DNA of 14,801 nt from an uncultured Blautia sp. (GCA_934409175.1 CAKRVX010000048.1:1-14801); one strand, 5' to 3'. Shown: positions 1 to 7,190, counted from the first letter of the stretch. Notes: generated by a model not told the origin, from the letters alone. Numbers and translations are program-made.

Positions 1-9
1 CTTTTTGTT

Positions 10-744
10 TTATGCCCGGACGTCTTTTTTCTTCAGAAGAATATCTGCCAGTATGAACAAAGCAATCAACCAGATCACGCAGCTGGCAATAAATAGTCCG
101 TAGTCTCCAGATAGTACATCTTTGCTTTTGTTGGCGTTCATGCCGGTCTGCATCAGGGAGTAGGGCCAGAACAGGGCGAAGCCTTTGGAGCTGGCGAGGA
201 TGCCGGAAATGCCGCCAATCAGGGCGAGAAATACCGGGACGGCGAAGCTGCGGATGAGCATGGACAGAACGAGTTGGGCGGCGATGACTGCGAGAGCGCC
301 AAGAGCGCCGCGTAAAAGAAAAAATGGCAGTTCTATGGGCGGCCATCCGGGGAGATGGGCGAATGTTTTGCCGCAGAATGTGTACAATAAGAATACAAAT
401 CCATGTGTCAACAGAGCCAGTTTTGCCACGACTGCAAATTTTGCAGCAAACAGATCCAGTGGGTTCACCGGACTTGCCATGATGATATTCCAGTTGTGAC
501 CCAGATGTTCCAGACGCCAGAGGTATGCCGCATAGACGGCTACCATGGCAGGGAAGAAAAACATGGAATAAAACAAGGTGTGCTGAGTCCAGAGACTGTA
601 CCATTTATCTTTCAGTATCTCTAAATTCTGCAGATAGTTAAAGGTTCCGTATCCGGCAGAAATAACCGGAAGAAGGAAGAACATCACCCAGATCGGGGAT
701 GCATGAAGTTTACAATTTTCTGCAATAATGCAACGTTTCAACAT
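10..744 (-). CDS. Lantibiotic-immunity type ABC transporter permease (second permease)
   Basis: A membrane protein of 244 aa with about six hydrophobic segments and no soluble domain, as in LanG/MutG/CprC permeases of lantibiotic protection exporters. It should pair with the upstream permease and ATPase to remove or expel membrane-targeting peptides. An in-frame ATG at 777 exists, but the ATG at 744 is preferred: an AGGAGG site lies 7 nt upstream, and the preceding gene stops at 747, leaving a 2-nt gap. That spacing implies translational coupling and a three-gene operon. The family call rests on size, topology and the E-loop ATPase next door; the permease sequence alone is not distinctive. 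The stop is 9 nt from the window edge, so its terminator cannot be seen. Confidence 0.8.
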   Translation of the reverse strand: MLKRCIIAENCKLHASPIWVMFFLLPVISAGYGTFNYLQNLEILKDKWYSLWTQHTLFYSMFFFPAMVAVYAAYLWRLEHLGHNWNIIMASPVNPLDLFAAKFAVVAKLALLTHGFVFLLYTFCGKTFAHLPGWPPIELPFFLLRGALGALAVIAAQLVLSMLIRSFAVPVFLALIGGISGILASSKGFALFWPYSLMQTGMNANKSKDVLSGDYGLFIASCVIWLIALFILADILLKKKDVRA

Positions 745-746
745 GA

Positions 747-1499
747 TCACACCTCCTGTTTCTGTACTCTGCACCATGACGCATAAAAGAATAATACTGC
801 CAGAACAAACGTAAACGCCAGTAGTCCCCAGTTAAAGCTTCGGGTTCCATAAGTCACTGTATGTGTAGCCTGATCCCATTTTGCAACTTCATAAGAACTT
901 AATGGAATAAAATATCCCCATGGCACAAAGTAACTGACAATTGGCGGCATAAATGCGGAGAACAGTCCTAACAATGCCCCTACGATTCCTACGCAAAGTG
1001 CCGGAAGCGGATTGTTCCATATCAGCATAATAAAAAATTCAGACAGAAAAAGCATCAGTCCTACTGCTGTCGTGCAGACAGTCAGATAAAGAAACTGTCC
1101 TGCAGGAAAGGCTTCCGTGTAGCCATGTATTTTCCCCAGTAAAAGAACAGCTCCCATTTCCATAAACACCGTCAGAAAAATTTCCATCACACCAAATATC
1201 ATTTTTCCTTTAAACAGACTACGGCGACTCTGCAACGTATAGAGAAGTTTCGTGGTGTTTCCTTTAATCTCCATATCCCACAAGCGACTGACCAGCAATG
1301 CCATAAACACTGGCATTACAATAGAATTAATAACAGGAATACTGTAAAACAGTGCACTGTATGCGTTTGCCAGTTCGTCCGGAGCAGACGGCGTCACGCC
1401 TCCTACCCACACTACCATGATCATGGAAACCAACAGGCAGATCCATATGTCATGACGGCGGTGGGCTTTTTGTATTTCTGTGTGAAAAGTTCCCGTCAT
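747..1499 (-). CDS. Lantibiotic-immunity type ABC transporter permease (first permease)
   Basis: A 250-aa integral membrane protein. A short cytoplasmic N-terminus (MTGTFHTEIQKAHRRHDIW) leads into about six membrane segments, resembling the LanE/MutE/CprB class. A start at 1517 is possible, but the ATG at 1499 has a GGGGAGG site about 9 nt upstream, and the ATPase stop (TAA, 1501-1503) lies immediately before it. The operon order ATPase, permease, permease matches LanF-LanE-LanG and Clostridioides difficile CprA-B-C. The two permeases are similar in size but not obviously the same sequence, which fits a heteromeric channel. Substrate specificity is not readable from the sequence. Confidence 0.8.
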   Translation of the reverse strand: MTGTFHTEIQKAHRRHDIWICLLVSMIMVVWVGGVTPSAPDELANAYSALFYSIPVINSIVMPVFMALLVSRLWDMEIKGNTTKLLYTLQSRRSLFKGKMIFGVMEIFLTVFMEMGAVLLLGKIHGYTEAFPAGQFLYLTVCTTAVGLMLFLSEFFIMLIWNNPLPALCVGIVGALLGLFSAFMPPIVSYFVPWGYFIPLSSYEVAKWDQATHTVTYGTRSFNWGLLAFTFVLAVLFFYASWCRVQKQEV

Positions 1500-1500
1500 C

Positions 1501-2424
1501 TTATGCCACCTCCCCACTGCTTTGGGTCAGACTGAGGAAAATTTCTTCCAGACTTTTGGTCTGAGTAGTAAGTCCCACAACTCCGGCACCACTTTCCGCA
1601 AGGTCTCTGACAAGAACTGCCAGGATCTCATCTGATAACGGCGGCAGTTCCAGGAGATTGGGCTGTTGCATCATTGTGGTGCGGATTCCCTGACGGTTCA
1701 GTACTGCAATGCTTTTCGATATGTCTAATACCTTTAGCTGGATATTTCCATGGCTGTGTTTCTGAAGTTCCTGCAGTGGTCCCTCAAACAACATTTTGCC
1801 ATGATTCAGGATTCCTACCTGTGTGACCATCTGCTCCATCTCACTGAGCAGGTGACTGGAAATCAATACAGTTGCTCCGGTGCGCTCCGGCATGGAGGCA
1901 ATGAGACTGCGCATTTCCTGTATTCCTGCGGGATCGAGACCATTGGTTGGTTCATCCAGGATCAGAAGTCTGGGTTTTCCAAGTAATGCCATGGCGATTC
2001 CAAGACGCTGTTTCATTCCCAGAGAGTACTGTCCGACTTTTCGGTTGGCATCGGCAGTCAATTTCACAATTTCCAGTACTCTGTCGATGTCTTTATGGGA
2101 AATCCCCTTCAAGTCTGCGATGATCGAAAGATTCTCCTTTGCTGTCAGATGCAGATAACCGGATGGAGATTCAATCAGACTGCCGGTCTGGCGCAGTAAG
2201 GCCATGCGATTCTCTTCATTCATTGTCTGATTCAGCAGTTTCACACTGCCGCTGGTGGGGTGTGTCAGTCCAAGTAGCATTTTCATACTGGTAGATTTTC
2301 CGGCACCGTTTGGTCCTATGAAGCCATAAACGCTGCCCTGCGGGACGTTCAGATTTAGACGGTCTACTACCATTCTTCCGTGGTAGCTTTTGCAGAGGTT
2401 ATGAGTTTCAATAACATTTTTCAT
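1501..2424 (-). CDS. Lantibiotic-immunity type ABC transporter ATP-binding protein (LanF/BcrA/CprA-like)
   Basis: A 307-aa ABC ATPase with a complete motif set: Walker A GPNGAGKST at residues 37-45, signature SLGMKQR at about 134-140, Walker B LLILDEP with E158, a D-loop near 163, and an H-loop in ISSHLLSE. At the Q-loop position it has a glutamate (SLIESPSGY, E85). This E-loop substitution is a recognised mark of lantibiotic-immunity ATPases and supports the call beyond a generic drug exporter. About 85 residues follow the nucleotide-binding domain, as in BcrA/LanF proteins. The start has AAGGAGAG about 7 nt upstream. It is first in the operon and diverges from a two-component system that probably controls it. 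Confidence 0.88.
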   Translation of the reverse strand: MKNVIETHNLCKSYHGRMVVDRLNLNVPQGSVYGFIGPNGAGKSTSMKMLLGLTHPTSGSVKLLNQTMNEENRMALLRQTGSLIESPSGYLHLTAKENLSIIADLKGISHKDIDRVLEIVKLTADANRKVGQYSLGMKQRLGIAMALLGKPRLLILDEPTNGLDPAGIQEMRSLIASMPERTGATVLISSHLLSEMEQMVTQVGILNHGKMLFEGPLQELQKHSHGNIQLKVLDISKSIAVLNRQGIRTTMMQQPNLLELPPLSDEILAVLVRDLAESGAGVVGLTTQTKSLEEIFLSLTQSSGEVA

Positions 2425-2465
2425 GATATGCTCTCCTTTTTGTTCGTTTTTCGGAACACATTCAG

Positions 2466-2471
2466 ATTACA
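2466..2471 (-). promoter_or_regulatory. Candidate extended -10 element for the ABC operon
   Basis: The minus strand reads TGG followed by TGTAAT, an extended -10 (TGn plus 5 of 6 hexamer matches), about 40 nt before the ATPase start. No good -35 lies 17 bp upstream (TCGGAG). That pattern fits a promoter that needs an activator, and phased repeats begin just upstream. Confidence 0.4.
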
Positions 2472-2479
2472 CCAGCTGC

Positions 2480-2523
2480 CTTAATCCACTCCGAATCCTG
2501 GCTTAATTTTCCCTTAAGATTTC
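2480..2523. promoter_or_regulatory. Four tandem 11-bp repeats: candidate response-regulator binding site
   Basis: Four consecutive 11-mers read CTTAATCCACT, CCGAATCCTGG, CTTAATTTTCC and CTTAAGATTTC. CTTAA recurs at 2480, 2502 and 2513, and the second unit keeps C..AA and the following T. An 11-bp period puts each unit on the same DNA face, the usual layout for OmpR/PhoB-family direct-repeat sites. The array sits between the two divergent promoters, so one bound regulator could drive both operons. Binding by the adjacent regulator is inferred. Confidence 0.55.
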
Positions 2524-2555
2524 GACTTTTCCGACTGGAGTGTTTTGAAATATGT

Positions 2556-2561
2556 TATAGT
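2556..2561 (+). promoter_or_regulatory. Candidate extended -10 element for the two-component operon
   Basis: TGTTATAGT at 2553-2561 provides TGn plus TATAGT (5 of 6 matches). No strong -35 is visible 17 bp upstream. The 11-bp repeat array would lie roughly 45-90 bp upstream of the predicted start site, a position suited to activation. Confidence 0.35.
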
Positions 2562-2600
2562 AAATCCAAATCCACCTGTTGCTTATTGCTTTTCGCAATT

Positions 2601-2628
2601 GAAGCAGGGGACTTACCTGATTCGGTTA
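2601..2628 (+). repeat. Intergenic repeat, copy A
   Basis: The stretch GAAGCAGGGGACTTACCTGA continued by TTCGGTTA resembles 5610-5638 (AAGCA, ACTT, CCTGATTCGGT). It is preceded by an imperfect hairpin with arms ATTGC (2585-2589) and GCAAT near 2595. It lies in the leader region of the response-regulator gene. Its function is unknown. Confidence 0.4.
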
Positions 2629-2689
2629 AAACAAGACATTTATCTAGGCTATAGAAGTATTCGAAAATCAAACAGAAAGGCATAGAATT

Positions 2690-3397
2690 ATGAATAGTAT
2701 TTATGAAGTTCGGATTCTGATCGTGGATGACAATACAGATCTGCTTCATCTCCTCTGTGAACAGCTATCCGGAGCCGGTTACCGCCATATCCAGACTGCG
2801 CAAAACTGTGTGGAAGCAAAGAAGGTGTTTGCGGCTGAAAGACCCGAGCTGATGATCCTGGATATCAATCTTCCGGATGGAGATGGTTTCTCACTTTTTC
2901 GCAGTCTGCGAGCAAAAACAGATATCCCGGCTCTGTTTCTCTCAGCAAGAGATGCAGATGCGGACCGATTGTTTGGGCTGGGACTCGGCGCAGATGATTA
3001 CCTGACGAAGCCTTTTCTGATGCAGGAATTGCTTCTTCGGATCCAGCATATCTTGCAGCGCGCTTATCGTGCTGAACTTGCAGGCGCAGGGAAGAAAACG
3101 CTGAAATTAGGTGAAAGAAGTGTAGATCTGAATGATGCACTTGTTACGATGCCAGATGGGAGCAGTACCGCTCTGACGGCTACGGAACTGGCACTTCTGC
3201 GTAAACTGGCGGAGAATCGCGGACATCTTGTGACTTTTGATGCACTGTGTTCGGCTGTGTGGGGTGCGGATTATTATGGTTATGAGAACAGTCTTGGTGT
3301 GCATATCCGTCATTTGAGGCAGAAACTGGAAGATCATCCGAGTACGCCTCAGTTTCTTCTTACTGTGCGTGGAATTGGATATAAACTGGTGTGCTGA
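2690..3397 (+). CDS. OmpR-family response regulator of the peptide-sensing two-component system
   Basis: A 235-aa protein. The receiver domain (about 6-120) has the acidic pair D13/D14, phosphoacceptor D58 in LMILDINLPDGDGF, S85 in the conserved Ser/Thr position, and K107 in LTKPF. A winged-helix effector domain occupies about 135-233, ending in the typical LRQKLEDHP and VRGIGYKL motifs. It is cytoplasmic and should be phosphorylated by the histidine kinase encoded 33 nt downstream. Its placement next to an E-loop ABC operon matches NisR/SpaR/CprR-type regulation of peptide resistance. The ribosome binding site before the ATG at 2690 is weak (GAAAGG), while the kinase gene has a strong one. 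The 11-bp repeats at 2480-2523 are the obvious candidate target. Confidence 0.93.
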   Translation: MNSIYEVRILIVDDNTDLLHLLCEQLSGAGYRHIQTAQNCVEAKKVFAAERPELMILDINLPDGDGFSLFRSLRAKTDIPALFLSARDADADRLFGLGLGADDYLTKPFLMQELLLRIQHILQRAYRAELAGAGKKTLKLGERSVDLNDALVTMPDGSSTALTATELALLRKLAENRGHLVTFDALCSAVWGADYYGYENSLGVHIRHLRQKLEDHPSTPQFLLTVRGIGYKLVC

Positions 3398-3430
3398 TAA
3401 GTTGATTACACACTAAAAAGGAGAATTAGC

Positions 3431-4795
3431 ATGAAGACTTTTGTACGTCTGATCCGCAGATATGTACTGGCGACAGTTGGATTTGTACTGCTGCTGTTAT
3501 TTCTGGGGATTGGTTTTCTGGGATGGACGACCTGGTATGAAGCAACCTATCTGCCGCAGAGGGAATACGCATTCAGTGATATTGCGGATTCTATGGTTGA
3601 AACAAAGGATGGTCTTGGTTTTGGTTCGGAACATACTCCGCAGGAATGGATGGATGGGTATGCGTGGTGTATGGTGCTGGATGATAATGGAAATGTCAAA
3701 TGGAATTACCAGCTTCCATCTGAGCTGAATAGACATTATACAGTCAATGATATTGCCAATTTTACCCGCTGGTATCTGAATGATTATCCTGTATTCTGTC
3801 AGACAAAAGGTTATGGACTATTTGTGATCGGACTTCCAAAGGGAAGTCTCTGGAAATACACTTTTTACAGTACTCCATCACTTTTGCGCAATATGGTACA
3901 CAATCTTCCTGTAGTAGTGCTTGTATTACTATTAGCAGGACTGCTCTTCTGCCTCTGGCTGGGATGGAGGGGAACGAAACGACTGGAAACAGTTGCTGCA
4001 GGACTGGATGCACTGGCTGACGGACAGACTGTACAGCTTCCGACAAATGGATTTACAGGGGAATTGGCTGAGAAACTAAATCAGACAAGTTCTCATCTGC
4101 AGAAGAGGAATGAAATGCTTGTGCGGAGAGATGATACAAGAACGCAATGGATCGCAGGTGTCAGTCATGATGTGCGAACCCCTCTGGCACTGATCCTTGG
4201 ATGGGCGGAACAGTTAATGCAGGATAAAACACTTCCGGATGCCGCACGGCAGAAAGCCTCTGGAATATGCGGACAGAGTGCGAAACTGCGCAGTCTTATT
4301 GATGATCTGAACCTGACAAGTAAACTGGAATATGGAGCACAACCGCTTCGGAAAAAAGAGTACTCTGCAGGACCCCTGATTCGTAAACTGATGGCGCAGT
4401 TTTATGACAGTCCGCTGGCAGAGAAATGTGAGATTTCGCTGGTACAAAGCGCTGAGGCTGAACATGCGCAGATTTCTGTTGATGAAAGTCTGATTGGACG
4501 ATTGATGGAAAATCTGCTGAATAATAGCATACGGCATAATTCCGAAGAAATAAAAATCTCTTTAAAAACCGGCATTGACGGGAAGTTTTTCCTGATAACA
4601 CTATCAGATAACGGGAAAGGTTACCCACCGGAAGTTCTGGCAGTGTTGAATTCTGATGAGATACAAGAAAATGCACCGCACATTCTTGGAATGCATGTAG
4701 TTGAACAAATCGCAGCGGCACATGGTGGAAAAACACTTTTTAGCCAAAATACTCCCTGCGGTGCAAAAGCTACAGTTTGGCTGCCATTGCTATAA
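3431..4795 (+). CDS. Membrane sensor histidine kinase
   Basis: A 454-aa sensor kinase. TM1 is at about 10-32, a loop of about 125 residues lies outside the membrane, and TM2 is at about 158-180. A HAMP-like linker follows, then the dimerisation domain with H246 in VSHDVRTP, and an ATPase domain with an N-box (ENLLNNSIRHN, about 360), a G1 box (DNGKGYP, about 394-400) and a G2 segment (LGMHVVEQIAAAHGG). The sizeable extracellular domain differs from the very short BceS loop and fits kinases of the NisK/SpaK/CprK class that sense peptides outside the cell. AAGGAG precedes the ATG. The gene closes the two-gene operon and is followed by a strong terminator. Confidence 0.92.
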   Translation: MKTFVRLIRRYVLATVGFVLLLLFLGIGFLGWTTWYEATYLPQREYAFSDIADSMVETKDGLGFGSEHTPQEWMDGYAWCMVLDDNGNVKWNYQLPSELNRHYTVNDIANFTRWYLNDYPVFCQTKGYGLFVIGLPKGSLWKYTFYSTPSLLRNMVHNLPVVVLVLLLAGLLFCLWLGWRGTKRLETVAAGLDALADGQTVQLPTNGFTGELAEKLNQTSSHLQKRNEMLVRRDDTRTQWIAGVSHDVRTPLALILGWAEQLMQDKTLPDAARQKASGICGQSAKLRSLIDDLNLTSKLEYGAQPLRKKEYSAGPLIRKLMAQFYDSPLAEKCEISLVQSAEAEHAQISVDESLIGRLMENLLNNSIRHNSEEIKISLKTGIDGKFFLITLSDNGKGYPPEVLAVLNSDEIQENAPHILGMHVVEQIAAAHGGKTLFSQNTPCGAKATVWLPLL

Positions 4796-4800
4796 AAATC

Positions 4801-4845
4801 ATGGCCGCATTAATTTTGTAAGAATTAATACGGCCATTTATCTTT
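4801..4845. terminator. Bidirectional rho-independent terminator
   Basis: ATGGCCG (4801-4807) pairs with CGGCCAT (4831-4837) and ATTAATT (4809-4815) with AATTAAT (4823-4829). There is one C/A mismatch and a 7-nt loop. T-rich sequence follows on the plus strand (TTTATCTTTT), and TTTTTA follows on the minus strand. It can therefore end both the histidine kinase and the convergent aldo/keto reductase remnant. Confidence 0.85.
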
Positions 4846-4879
4846 TATTATGCAGTGTCAAGCGGATATAATAATGAAA

Positions 4880-5441
4880 CTATTTCTTCTCATCCAGCAG
4901 AATCACGCCCTGTGCAGGGTTGTGGTTGATGGCACCTACGATTGGATGTGGAACGTACATTTCTTCCAGATATGCGATATCTTCCGGAGTAAGTTTTACA
5001 TTCAGCGCACCAACTGCATCATCGAGGTAGGAGGCTTTGGTTGCTCCGATGATCGGGGAGGCAATTCCTTTTGCCCACTGCCATGCGATGGCAATCTGGG
5101 ACATTTTACAGTTGTATTTCTGAGAGAGTTCGTGGACACGGTTAACAATCTTCATGTCATACTCTTCCATTTTGTCATATTTTCCCATGGCTACTCTGTC
5201 GGTTTTGCTTCTCAGTGTGTCCGTGTTCCACTGTGGTCTTGTAAGGTGTCCGGCTGCAAGAGGACTGTATGGCATTAAGGATACGTTCATCTGTTTGCAG
5301 ATTGGGATCAATTCACGTTCATCTTCACGGTAGAGGAGATTGTAGTGGTTTTCCATAGTGGAGAACTGAGTCCATCCGTGTTCTTTGGCAGCAAGCTTTT
5401 GAAACTTCTATATCGGTATTTCCAAGTTTTGTGTATTCCAT
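4880..5441 (-). pseudogene. Aldo/keto reductase (YajO-like), broken by an internal deletion
   Basis: The N-terminal start is intact: GAGGAC, then ATG at 5441, encoding MEYTKLGNTDIEVSKAC. At 5391-5396 the reading jumps to a different frame that encodes LAAKEHGWTQFSTMENHY and continues to a normal C-terminus ending at 4880. The second part aligns by eye with the C-terminal half of E. coli YajO (HGW, HYNL.YRE.ERE, SPLA.G.LTR, PIIG, PHP.VG). Roughly 150 residues are missing, including the region of the catalytic Asp, Tyr, Lys and His. The start frame runs into TGA soon after the junction. Intact relatives are NADPH-dependent oxidoreductases of about 320-330 aa. A short C-terminal protein from the ATG at 5356 could be read, but it would have no active site. 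Confidence 0.85.
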
Positions 5442-5501
5442 TTTTGTCCTCATTTCCTGTTTTGTTAATTTCAGATAGAAGTAAATCCCCCTTTATGAAT
5501 G

Positions 5502-5515
5502 ATTGTTTTCACAAT
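5502..5515. promoter_or_regulatory. Small dyad upstream of the aldo/keto reductase remnant
   Basis: ATTGT-TTTC-ACAAT is a perfect inverted repeat with 5-bp arms about 60 nt before the pseudogene start. It has the size of a LysR-type half-site pair, but the arms are short and AT-rich, so chance is possible. Regulation by the LysR protein at 7191-8069 is only a guess. Confidence 0.25.
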
Positions 5516-5547
5516 TAAATCAATCTAAGGAGGATCTACTTAACATC

Positions 5548-5638
5548 AGGCAGATAAAATTATCTGCCTCACTACTTGACTTGATTGAATCAAATGGTTC
5601 TCTGCTATAGAAGCAAATAACTTCCCTGATTCGGTCAG
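5548..5638. repeat. Intergenic repeat, copy B (composite), with inverted repeat
   Basis: This fills most of the gap between the cupin gene and the reductase remnant. It starts with a near-perfect palindrome, AGGCAGATAA (5548-5557) against TTATCTGCCT (5560-5569). TGCCTCACTACTT and TTGATTGAATCAAAT (to 5595) follow and match 10234-10263. It ends with AAGCAAATAACTTCCCTGATT and CGGTCAGA (5611-5638), matching copy A. No clean U-run follows the hairpin on either strand, so a terminator role is uncertain. The rest of the gap (5442-5547) is AT-rich with no gene. Confidence 0.5.
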
Positions 5639-5642
5639 ATTC

Positions 5643-6410
5643 TTATTTTAATTTACTATACTCTTCATCTGAAACTGCTTCGCACCATTCGTTGGAGCTT
5701 TCTTCACCCGGGACTTCAACTGCAAGGTGGGAGAACCAGCTGTCCGGTGCTGCACCGTGCCAGTGTTTTACTTCTGCAGGAATGTTGATGCAGTCACCTG
5801 GTTTCAGTTCGATGGCTTCTTTTCCATCTTCCTGATAGTAGCCGCGTCCTGCAACACATACAAGGATCTGTCCGCCGCCGCTCTTTGCGTGGTGAATGTG
5901 CCAGTTGTTTCTGCATCCCGGCTCAAATGTTACATTGAAGATTCCGACCTGACTTGTGGATACAGGTGCAAGATAGCTCTGTCCTACGAAATACTGAGCA
6001 AATGCATCGTTTGGTGCACCGATTGGGAATACCATGGATTTGGCATGTGCTCTCATGGCTTCGTCTTCATATGGAAGATCTCCCTCTCCGTTCTGCCAGA
6101 TTTCTTTTGCAAGGTTAAATACTGCCCATCCTTTTGGCCATCCTGTGTAGAATGCTACGTGTGTGATGATCGCTGCGATTTCTTTCTGTGTTACTCCGTG
6201 ATCTTTTGCGTTCTGTAAATGGAATTTCAGGGATGAATCTGTGATTCCGGATGCCATTAATGCTACTACTGTGATGATGCTTCTTGTTTTTACGTCGATG
6301 TCCTGGTTATTCCAGTTTTCTCCGAAGAGTACATCATCGTTGAAATGTGCAAATTCCGGAGCAAATTCTCCGAGTGCATTTCTGCCTGCTGTCTGTACGA
6401 TCTTTGCCAT
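5643..6410 (-). CDS. Carboxymuconolactone decarboxylase-like and cupin fusion protein
   Basis: A 255-aa protein with two domains. Residues about 1-110 form an all-helical carboxymuconolactone decarboxylase/AhpD-like domain (RSIITVVALMASG, ITHVAFYTGWPKGWAV) without the CxxC of AhpD peroxidase reductases. Residues about 140-230 form a cupin: H171 and H173 in WHIHH, Q181 where many cupins have Glu, and a second motif with PGDCINIP and H216/H218. The cupin probably binds a metal. Members of this fusion are usually annotated only as decarboxylase-cupin proteins; the substrate is unknown. AGGAGG lies 9 nt before the ATG. Its position beside a flavodoxin and aldo/keto reductase suggests a role in redox or small-carbonyl metabolism, which is inferred from neighbours only. 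Confidence 0.9.
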   Translation of the reverse strand: MAKIVQTAGRNALGEFAPEFAHFNDDVLFGENWNNQDIDVKTRSIITVVALMASGITDSSLKFHLQNAKDHGVTQKEIAAIITHVAFYTGWPKGWAVFNLAKEIWQNGEGDLPYEDEAMRAHAKSMVFPIGAPNDAFAQYFVGQSYLAPVSTSQVGIFNVTFEPGCRNNWHIHHAKSGGGQILVCVAGRGYYQEDGKEAIELKPGDCINIPAEVKHWHGAAPDSWFSHLAVEVPGEESSNEWCEAVSDEEYSKLK

Positions 6411-6447
6411 AATAATTTCCTCCTGCTATGAGTTATGATTTCTGCTA

Positions 6448-6508
6448 ATTATCTCATTCGTTCACAACTACTAATTTTGAGTTTGTAAATTTTCATATTT
6501 ATAAACTC
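6448..6508 (-). promoter_or_regulatory. Candidate promoter and dyad upstream of the cupin gene
   Basis: On the minus strand, TGA followed by GATAAT (6448-6453) is an extended -10. Upstream at 6479-6508 is an inverted repeat: GAGTTT plus TAAAT on one arm, ATTTA plus AAACTC on the other, one mismatch and a 6-nt centre. The dyad is about 40-65 bp before the predicted start, where a LysR-type activator usually binds. No convincing -35 or terminator is seen in the 165-nt gap. Confidence 0.35.
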
Positions 6509-6575
6509 GACAGACTATTGTTTACTCATTTAGATATGAAATTTTATTCCGAAAATCTAACTCTCATTTTTTATA

Positions 6576-7046
6576 TTATAAAGATTTAACCCAGTTCTCA
6601 ATTGCCTGTTTGCTTCCACCATTAAGGAGTTTGCCCTCGCGTATTTCTGCGCCTGGTGCGGATGGCTGTAATTCCTGAACGGTTTTTCCGAATCCGCTTC
6701 CACCGGATGTTGCAAAAAGTGTAATCTTCTTTCCTGAGAAATCATAAGCTTCCAGGAATGTGTTGATGATAGTCGGAGCTACATACCACCAGATTGGGAA
6801 ACCGATGAGGATTTCGTCGTAATCTGCTACTTTTGCATCTGTTGGTTTGATTTCCGGTCTGGATGTTTTGTCTTTCATTTCTACGCTGCTTCTGGAATTT
6901 TTGTCCATCCAGTTTAAGTCTGCTTTTGTGTATGGTACGGTTGGCTCAATCTCATACAGGTCTGCGCCTGCTGCTTCTGCAACCATTTCTGCTACTCTTT
7001 TTGTTGTTCCGCTTGCACTGAAATATGCTACTAATTTTTTTGCCAT
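6576..7046 (-). CDS. Flavodoxin
   Basis: A 156-aa, single-domain, cytoplasmic electron carrier that binds FMN. The phosphate-binding loop is FSASGTTK (residues 9-16) after the first beta strand. The FMN-stacking loop is in IGFPIWWYVAP with paired Trp residues, and the third loop is FATSGGSGFG. Length matches the flavodoxin/NAD(P)H-dehydrogenase-like family of Clostridia. An AGGAGG site lies about 10 nt before the ATG. It follows a LysR gene on the same strand and precedes the cupin gene. It has its own promoter and a structured leader, so it is probably controlled separately from the LysR gene. Electron donor and acceptor are unknown. Confidence 0.93.
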   Translation of the reverse strand: MAKKLVAYFSASGTTKRVAEMVAEAAGADLYEIEPTVPYTKADLNWMDKNSRSSVEMKDKTSRPEIKPTDAKVADYDEILIGFPIWWYVAPTIINTFLEAYDFSGKKITLFATSGGSGFGKTVQELQPSAPGAEIREGKLLNGGSKQAIENWVKSL

Positions 7047-7066
7047 GATAAAGAATCCTCCTTAAT

Positions 7067-7113
7067 AAAAAATGTGCAGGAGTAACTGTTCAGTACCTTC
7101 ACAGTTACGTGCA
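7067..7113 (-). terminator. Terminator-like hairpin in the flavodoxin leader (possible attenuator)
   Basis: On the minus strand GTAACTGT (7108-7101) pairs with ACAGTTAC (7089-7082) around an 11-nt loop, and flanking TGCA at 7113-7110 can pair with TGCA at 7078-7075. Six U residues follow (7072-7067), then the flavodoxin ribosome binding site within 10 nt. It could simply terminate the LysR transcript, but no room for a promoter remains between it and the flavodoxin gene. Confidence 0.6.
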
Positions 7114-7140
7114 GAATACTTTCTTCATATCCTGCATACT

Positions 7141-7169
7141 ATTTTAATCTGTAAATATTATTATGTCTA
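7141..7169 (-). promoter_or_regulatory. Sigma-A-like promoter for flavodoxin
   Basis: TAGACA (7169-7164), a 17-bp spacer and TAAAAT (7146-7141) on the minus strand each match consensus at 5 of 6 positions. The predicted start is near 7134, giving a leader of about 88 nt that carries the hairpin at 7075-7113. Confidence 0.6.
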
Positions 7170-7190
7170 ATACTTATATTGAATCATTTT

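Noticed and set aside
2425..2689. Hidden lantibiotic precursor peptide near the ABC/two-component genes
   Set aside because: No short frame with a leader, a processing site and a Ser/Thr/Cys-rich tail was found in the gaps. The minus-strand frame at 2555-2749 lacks a ribosome binding site and overlaps the regulator start.
4850..5278. Plus-strand open frame of 142 codons
   Set aside because: It is the antisense of the aldo/keto reductase remnant, whose minus-strand translation carries clear family motifs. The plus-strand protein has no recognisable features.
5527..5545. AAGGAGGAT on the plus strand as a ribosome binding site for a small gene
   Set aside because: No ATG, GTG or TTG with a usable frame follows at proper distance; stop codons come at once.
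5548..5569. Hairpin as a terminator or CRISPR repeat
   Set aside because: No U-run follows on either strand, and there is no regular repeat-spacer spacing; it is better described as part of the intergenic repeat.
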